The notes below the pieces were generated by a model, which had not been told where the DNA came from, did not search any database, and saw nothing but the letters and a program-made list of their open reading frames with translations. From assembly GCA_003151595.1 (NCBI GenBank), contig PLXW01000079.1:5594-16539 (forward strand): a stretch of 10,946 bases of DNA. Direction: 5' to 3'. A program made the translations under genes and the position numbers. Shown piece after piece: positions 7,235-10,946 of this stretch. Position 1 is the stretch's first letter. Every line of letters starts with the position of its first letter. The stretch is from Myxococcales bacterium (lineage in GTDB: Bacteria > Myxococcota > Polyangia > Polyangiales > Polyangiaceae).

Positions 7235-8795
7235 ACCGCACGATCACGCGCCGCGCTTCGCGGACGACGATCTTCCTGCCGGCGCGGTCGTCGACGGCAC
7301 GAAGCTCGATCGCGACGTCGATGAAGAGGTCGACTTCGTCGTCGTGGGATCGGGGGCGGCCGGATCCGTGGCGGCGCACACGCTGGCCACGCTCGGATGG
7401 TCCGTGGCGATCGTCGAAGAAGGGCCGTGGCTGAAGACTCGCGACTTCAACGACGACGTGCTCGGCACGTTCGAGAAGGCGTTGCGCGACAACGGCACGC
7501 AGGTGCTGAAGGGGCGCGCATACATGCCGATGCTCCAGGGGCGATGCGTCGGCGGGAGCACGCTCGTCAACTCGGCGATCGCCTGGCGCATGCCGGAAGA
7601 CGTCGTCGACGAGTGGCGGCGCGACCACGGCATCGGCGACGCCATCACCATGAAGAACCTCGAGCCGCACTACGACGCGCTCGATCGCGATCTCAACGTG
7701 CGCGCCGTTGCGGACGAAGTGCTCGGCGAGAACAACCGCTTGTTCCTCGAGGCCGCCAAGGGGCGCGGCATCCACGCGACCCGCATGCGGCGGTACGACC
7801 GCGGGTGCAAGGGGTCGGGTCAGTGCATCACCGGGTGCCCGAACGGCGCGAAGCAGGGGATGAGCGTGAGCTACGTGCCGTGGGCGCTCGGCACGGGGAA
7901 CGCGCGGATCTTCTGCTCGTGCCGCGTGGAGCGCGTGGAGGTGAGCGGCGATCGTGCGGTCGGCGTGACGGCGAAGGCGGGGGCTCGCAAGGTGACGCTG
8001 CGCGCGCGTCGCGGAGTCTTCGTGGCGGCGAGCACGGTGCAGACGCCGAACATCCTGCGACGGAGCGGTCTTCGCGCGCGGGCCATCGGCCAGCATTTCC
8101 AGTCGCACCCCGGCATCGGCGCCGGCGGCTTCTTCGATCGCCCGATCGGGATGAATTTCGGCGCGACGCAGGGGGCCGAGTCGATCGACTTCCGCACGAG
8201 CGATCGCTTCAAGCTGGAGACGATCGGCATGCCCCCGGAGCTGGCGGCGGCGCGCGTTCCCGGCATCGGCGCGGAGCTGACGCGGCGGCTGGCGTCGTTC
8301 GCGAACGTGGCGGTGTGGGTCGCGAACATGCGCATGACGGCGCAGGGGACGGTCGACACGCAGTGGGACGGGCGCGATCGCGTGACGTTCACGCCGAACG
8401 CCGACGACATGCGCAGCTCGAAGAAGGCGCTGGTCATCCTCGGGCACATGCTGCTCGACGCGGGCGCGCGCGAGGTGTGGCCGGGCGTCTACGGCTCCCC
8501 CTCGGTGGTGACGACGCACGACGAGGTCGAGAAGCTCGCCGACGCCACCAGCGATCCGCGCGCCTACCACTTCATCGCCACGCACCTTTTCGGCGCGGCG
8601 CGCATGGGACCCGATCCGCGAACGAGCGCGGTGGGCCTCGACTTCGAGACGCACGAAGCGCGCGGCCTCTACGTCGTCGATTCGAGCGTGTTTCCCACGA
8701 ACCTCGGCGTGAATCCGCAGCACTCGATCATGGCGCTGGCGCGGATGGCGGCGATGTCGGTCGCCGAGCGGGCGTCACGCGGCGCAGCGGCGTAG
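7212..8795 (+). CDS. GMC-family FAD oxidoreductase, long-chain fatty alcohol oxidase-like
   Basis: This 527-aa flavoprotein oxidises an alcohol, most likely long-chain, to the aldehyde. VDFVVVGSGAAGSVAA (40-55) is the FAD Rossmann motif (GSGAAG 46-51), VGGSTLVNSAI (113-123) is the GMC signature region, GCKGSGQCITGCPNGAKQG (198-216) is the Cys-rich motif shared by alcohol/sterol oxidase-type GMC proteins, HLFGAARMG (458-466) is the active-site His segment, and VDSSVFPTNLGVNPQHSIMALA (489-510, residues given by position) is the GMC C-terminal signature with Asn501. There is no signal peptide, so it acts in the cytoplasm or on the inner membrane face. GGAG lies 7 nt before the ATG. It lacks the helical N-terminal region of fused alcohol oxidases, which the overlapping upstream gene seems to supply. 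Control by the FadR-like protein supports a lipid substrate. A sterol or other hydroxylated lipid is possible; choline dehydrogenase is unlikely given the Cys motif. Confidence 0.88.
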   Translation: MSNDASLEPHDHAPRFADDDLPAGAVVDGTKLDRDVDEEVDFVVVGSGAAGSVAAHTLATLGWSVAIVEEGPWLKTRDFNDDVLGTFEKALRDNGTQVLKGRAYMPMLQGRCVGGSTLVNSAIAWRMPEDVVDEWRRDHGIGDAITMKNLEPHYDALDRDLNVRAVADEVLGENNRLFLEAAKGRGIHATRMRRYDRGCKGSGQCITGCPNGAKQGMSVSYVPWALGTGNARIFCSCRVERVEVSGDRAVGVTAKAGARKVTLRARRGVFVAASTVQTPNILRRSGLRARAIGQHFQSHPGIGAGGFFDRPIGMNFGATQGAESIDFRTSDRFKLETIGMPPELAAARVPGIGAELTRRLASFANVAVWVANMRMTAQGTVDTQWDGRDRVTFTPNADDMRSSKKALVILGHMLLDAGAREVWPGVYGSPSVVTTHDEVEKLADATSDPRAYHFIATHLFGAARMGPDPRTSAVGLDFETHEARGLYVVDSSVFPTNLGVNPQHSIMALARMAAMSVAERASRGAAA

Positions 8796-8827
8796 CTGCC
8801 GTGTGGCGCGAGTCGGGTCGAACCGGC

Positions 8828-8856
8828 TTGCGCGATGAGGCGAGTGCGGCTAACTA
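8828..8856 (+). promoter_or_regulatory. Weak candidate promoter for the tRNA gene
   Basis: TTGCGC (8828-8833) and TAACTA (8851-8856) are 17 nt apart and would place transcription start near 8863, shortly before the tRNA at 8870. The -35 matches the TTGCGC seen before the FadR-like gene, but the -10 is poor. Spacing and position are the only support. Confidence 0.28.
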
Positions 8857-8869
8857 CGCGCTCTCCTTT

Positions 8870-8941
8870 GCCGACTTAGCTCAGTGGTAGAGCAGTGCTT
8901 TCGTAAAGCACAGGTCGTCGGTTCAAGCCCGACAGTCGGCT
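8870..8941 (+). tRNA. tRNA-Thr (anticodon CGT)
   Basis: All four arms fold by eye. The acceptor stem GCCGACT (8870-8876) pairs fully with AGTCGGC (8934-8940). The D stem is GCTC/GAGC (8879-8882, 8890-8893) with loop AGTGGTA. The anticodon stem GTGCT/AGCAC (8895-8899, 8907-8911) carries loop TTCGTAA with anticodon CGT at 8902-8904, reading ACG (Thr). The T stem GTCGG/CCGAC (8917-8921, 8929-8933) encloses TTCAAGC. The discriminator is T8941, and the following CCG shows the terminal CCA is not encoded. A T5 run at 8948-8952 may help end transcription. The tRNA converges with the MerR-type gene. Confidence 0.97.
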
Positions 8942-8952
8942 CCGCAGTTTTT

Positions 8953-9429
8953 CTACTCTGAAGGCGCGAGGTGCGCGCCCGCTCCGTAGTTCGCCTGAAT
9001 CGCCTGGGCGAGCCGGAGGACCTCCTCGCCGGCGATGTCGCGCATCACCAGGTCGAGCCCGGGCACGAGGGGAAGACGGACCCATCCCTCCCCGACGAGC
9101 GTAGCGCTCGGAGAATCGGCGTGCGGCGGCGCGAGAGCGCCGATCTCCATCGGCGCGGGGCCTAGGGGGAATTCGAGCTCGTCGGCCCACCATTGGACTT
9201 CCGCGGGCTCGAGCTTTCGCAGCTCGCGCTTGATGCGGCGTACGGGCATCCCGTCCTTGTCGCGCCAGGCGCGAATGGCGGAGAGCCGGCCGAGCGTCTC
9301 TCGCGGGTAGCGGGTCGCGCGTCCTGCGACCTTCGGCCGAGCGAGCAAGCCGAGCTGGATGTAGTGCCTGATGCCGCGCGCAGAGTAGCCGCTGAGTCGC
9401 ACGAGGTCTTCGAGGGCGTAGTCCTCCAT
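8953..9429 (-). CDS. MerR-type DNA-binding regulator
   Basis: The 158-aa product has an N-terminal MerR-like winged helix: LEDLVRLSGYSARGIRHYIQLGLL (residues 6-29) is the helix-turn-helix with the characteristic R-x-Y-x-x-x-GLL ending, RYPRETLGRLSAIRAWRDKDG (40-60) is the wing and following helix, and VRRIKRELRKL (63-73) starts a dimerisation-type helix. Residues 80-158 match no sensor domain I recognise and have no Cys pair for metal sensing, so the effector is unknown. The frame is open to an ATG at 9507, but that extension reads back through the 21-nt repeats and the palindrome (encoding NHGKL twice), so I choose the ATG at 9429, directly before the fold. Only a weak AGAG precedes it. The palindrome lies 27 nt upstream and may matter for its control. 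Confidence 0.82.
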   Translation of the reverse strand: MEDYALEDLVRLSGYSARGIRHYIQLGLLARPKVAGRATRYPRETLGRLSAIRAWRDKDGMPVRRIKRELRKLEPAEVQWWADELEFPLGPAPMEIGALAPPHADSPSATLVGEGWVRLPLVPGLDLVMRDIAGEEVLRLAQAIQANYGAGAHLAPSE

Positions 9430-9455
9430 GCCGAGGACTCTATCTCCGACGTCGA

Positions 9456-9487
9456 AGAGAATCACGGCAAGCTTGCCGTGATTCTCT
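9456..9487. repeat. Perfect 32-bp palindrome upstream of the MerR-type gene
   Basis: AGAGAATCACGGCAAG is followed immediately by its exact reverse complement, with no loop, centred on a HindIII-like AAGCTT. It lies 27 nt before the MerR-type start and opens the 21-nt array. It could be an operator or simply two repeat units in inverted arrangement. The symmetry is seen directly; function is inferred. Confidence 0.85.
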
Positions 9488-9834
9488 ACAAGCTTGCCGT
9501 GATTCACCTCGAGCTTGCAGCTCCGCGAGCCGAGCCCGCGCCCTGGAAGTCCGAACGCGCGGGCTGGATGACGGAGCTCGGGGTCCGGCGGGCCGAATTC
9601 CAGTCCTGGTGCACCGAACTCGCATCGTGCGGCATCGACCTCCGCTCACGCCGCCTCGCGCTCCGCTCTCGGGACCTCGAACGAAGCTCGCGAACCCTCA
9701 AACGAAGCTCGCGGGACCTCGAACGAAGACTTCGAGCCCGCGAGCTCCATGAGAATCACGGCAAGCTCGATGAAAAAGTCTCCAAGCTGGTATTCGCCAG
9801 CCGCAAGCTCGTATCCGGTGCCCACGAGCTCGCG
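9457..9834 (+). repeat. Degenerate 21-nt tandem array, 18 units
   Basis: The stretch divides into eighteen consecutive 21-nt units starting at 9457, all in one phase. Most carry a core near AAGCT or GAGCT at unit positions 13-17 (units 1, 2, 3, 6 and 14-18). GAGAATCACGGCAAGCT occurs in units 1 and 15, exactly 14 x 21 nt apart. Units 11-13 share ACCTCGAACGAAGCTCGCG-like sequence with few changes. Read on the plus strand, each unit is seven codons, commonly ending in Lys/Glu-Leu-Ala; read on the minus strand, units 11-13 give an SFEVPRA-like heptapeptide. The array fills the gap between the MerR-type gene and the lipoprotein gene, and its last units overlap possible starts of the latter. I judge it mainly intergenic; a coding origin is possible. 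Confidence 0.8.
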
Positions 9835-10212
9835 TTCGGCGAGTCGACTCCGTCTGCTGCTCGCGCTGCTCGCGGCGTCGGCCCTGGTGCTCGCGGCGAT
9901 CGCAGCGTGCAACGGGGGGGCGACTGCCCGGCGAAGGGGACGATCGTGCCCGGTGCGTCGTGCAGCGACGATCAGCTCCAGTGCGCCTACGACCTGTCGA
10001 CGCCGAGCGCCGCGTGCGACGGCACGAGCACGGTGATCGCTTCGAGCTGCACCTGCGCGGGCGGGACGTGGGCCTGCCCGTCGGCGTTCGCCTGTGACTC
10101 GGACGCAGGTGCGGACGACGGTTCTGCCGCGAGCGACGGCGGGAGCGAAGCGGAGGCGACCGACACCGGTGCCGGTGACGCGGCGGGCGATGCCGGGGGC
10201 GACGGTTCCTGA
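9770..10212 (+). pseudogene. Cys-rich lipoprotein gene, frame broken at a G7 run
   Basis: Two halves of one lipoprotein lie in different frames. The first frame gives a signal peptide: basic SRSASRLR, a long hydrophobic core (LLLALLAASALVLAA) and lipobox AIAAC with Cys codon 9908-9910, followed by Asn-Gly-Gly. After seven Gs at 9914-9920 the good frame is the next one: DCPAKGTIVPGASC, then a Cys-spaced domain (QCAYD, AACDG, SCTCAGGTWAC, FACDS) and an Ala/Gly/Asp-rich tail, stopping at 10210-10212. One extra G would join them as C-N-G-G-G-D-C. Third-position GC supports the signal-peptide frame before the run and the other frame after it. The start is uncertain: ATG 9770, ATG 9749 or GTG 9818 (which gives a better-sized signal peptide); none has a clear ribosome-binding site. 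It could be a sequencing error, a true pseudogene or a phase-variable gene. Function is unknown; likely an outer-membrane lipoprotein. Confidence 0.7.
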
Positions 10213-10248
10213 GTCGGCCTTTCACGGAGTAGAGTTCGCAGACTCCCG

Positions 10249-10946
10249 TTGGCTACCAAGAAGAAGAAGACCGGGCGCCGACACGCCGACGATCTGCGCG
10301 GCGCGAGCCGCATGGTGATCGACGCCACCAAGCGCGTCACCGACGTCGTCGAGGGAATGCACGTCACGATCGCCAGCGGCCCCGCGATCCTCGGCCGGCC
10401 TCTCGCCATCCCCGCGCGCGCGATCACCGGGCTGGTTTACGGGAGCATCCGCGGAGTGACGCACGTCGTGGGCGCCGCGATCGACGTCGTGCTCGCGCAG
10501 CTCGGGCCGCTCCTCGGCAAGAGCGCGCCCGGGCCGGAGCGCGCCGCGTTCGTCGCCGCGCTCAACGGCGTCGTCGGCGACTACCTGAGCGAGACGGGCA
10601 ACCCTCTCGCGATCGAGATGCGTCTCTGCCACGCCGGCCAGCCGCTGGACGTGGAGAAAGCCGCGCTCCAGACCGCGCTCCGGGCGGCCACAGGCAAGCT
10701 GCTCGTGCTGGTCCACGGCAGCTCCATGAACGACCTTCAGTGGAGTCGCGCCGGGCATGATCACGGCGCGGACCTCGCGCGCGACCTCGGCTACACGCCG
10801 ATCTACCTCCGCTACAACAGCGGCCTTCACATCTCGACGAATGGGCGCGCCTTCGCCGATCTCCTCGAGCGCCTCGTCGCCGAGTGGCCTGTGCCGATCG
10901 AGGACTTCGTCATCGTCGGTCACAGCATGGGCGGCCTCGTCGCGCG
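10249..10946 (+). CDS. Alpha/beta-hydrolase (lipase/esterase-like), cut at the right edge
   Basis: The 232 visible residues end just after the nucleophile elbow. LLVLVHGSSMNDLQW (151-165) is the strand and oxyanion-hole loop, and VIVGHSMGGLVA (221-232) carries the catalytic Ser226; the acid and His of the triad would lie beyond the window. The N-terminus is Lys-rich (ATKKKKTGRR). Residues 23-90 are hydrophobic to amphipathic helices (for example ITGLVYGSIRGVTHVVGAAIDVVLAQL, 59-85) that may bind lipid or membrane. There is no signal peptide. The first start after the in-frame stop at 10210 is TTG 10249; the next is ATG 10312. I prefer the TTG because the Lys-rich start reads naturally, but no well-placed Shine-Dalgarno sequence is visible. 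It lies 36 nt after the lipoprotein stop and may share its transcript. Substrate unknown; a PGAP1- or lipase-like acyl hydrolase is likeliest. Confidence 0.85.
   Translation, partial: MATKKKKTGRRHADDLRGASRMVIDATKRVTDVVEGMHVTIASGPAILGRPLAIPARAITGLVYGSIRGVTHVVGAAIDVVLAQLGPLLGKSAPGPERAAFVAALNGVVGDYLSETGNPLAIEMRLCHAGQPLDVEKAALQTALRAATGKLLVLVHGSSMNDLQWSRAGHDHGADLARDLGYTPIYLRYNSGLHISTNGRAFADLLERLVAEWPVPIEDFVIVGHSMGGLVA

Noticed and set aside
6768..8723. A 651-codon open frame on the minus strand opposite the oxidase genes
   Set aside because: It is Arg/His/Ala-rich with no domain pattern and exists because GC-rich codons rarely give antisense stops; the plus-strand genes have clear motifs and ribosome-binding sites.
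8934..8952. Rho-independent terminator after the tRNA
   Set aside because: The T5 run follows the tRNA acceptor stem but there is no separate hairpin; too weak to list as a feature.
9193..9769. A plus-strand N-terminal extension of the lipoprotein frame through the 21-nt array
   Set aside because: Its first part is antisense to the MerR-type gene and it bypasses the signal peptide, which lies in another frame with much higher third-position GC.
9457..9834. CRISPR array
   Set aside because: Units are contiguous and degenerate, with no unique spacers and no cas genes.

Overview
This is GC-rich DNA with strong G/C preference at third codon positions, densely packed and free of insertion sequences, phage genes or CRISPR. 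Three things suggest a myxobacterium (Myxococcota, probably near Polyangiales): a zinc-ribbon/FHA protein next to a PP2C phosphatase, Cys-rich lipoproteins with Ala/Gly/Asp-rich tails, and a 21-nt tandem array. This is inference from style and gene content; no rRNA is present to confirm it.

Left third (1-2940, minus strand): a run of three genes reads right to left. A small outer-membrane beta-barrel protein comes first, then a cytoplasmic protein with three zinc ribbons and two FHA (phosphothreonine-binding) domains, then a PP2C-type Ser/Thr phosphatase cut by the left edge. The last two genes are 19 nt apart and form a phospho-signalling pair.

Middle (3040-5712): a plus-strand gene for a very acidic 138-aa protein has a promoter-like element almost touching its start codon. 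It converges on a minus-strand two-gene operon, a PLP-dependent threonine aldolase whose stop overlaps (ATGA) the start of a TPR-like lipoprotein.

Core (5761-8795, plus strand): this is the most coherent system in the window. A regulator aligning without gaps to the DNA-binding domain of E. coli FadR is followed by a 159-aa protein resembling the N-terminal helical region of long-chain fatty alcohol oxidases, then by a GMC flavoprotein matching the catalytic part of those oxidases. The three genes overlap one another. A near-perfect FadR-type operator (AAnTGGTTCAACCAnTT) covers the predicted -10 region and transcription start of the operon. The inference is a lipid-responsive, autoregulated, two-piece long-chain alcohol oxidase.

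Right third (8870-10946): a tRNA-Thr(CGT) gene converges on a minus-strand MerR-type regulator gene. Next comes a 380-bp array of 18 degenerate 21-nt units, opening with a perfect 32-bp palindrome. The array runs into a Cys-rich lipoprotein gene whose signal peptide and mature domain lie in different frames, split at a run of seven Gs. The window ends inside an alpha/beta hydrolase gene (GHSMGG nucleophile elbow).
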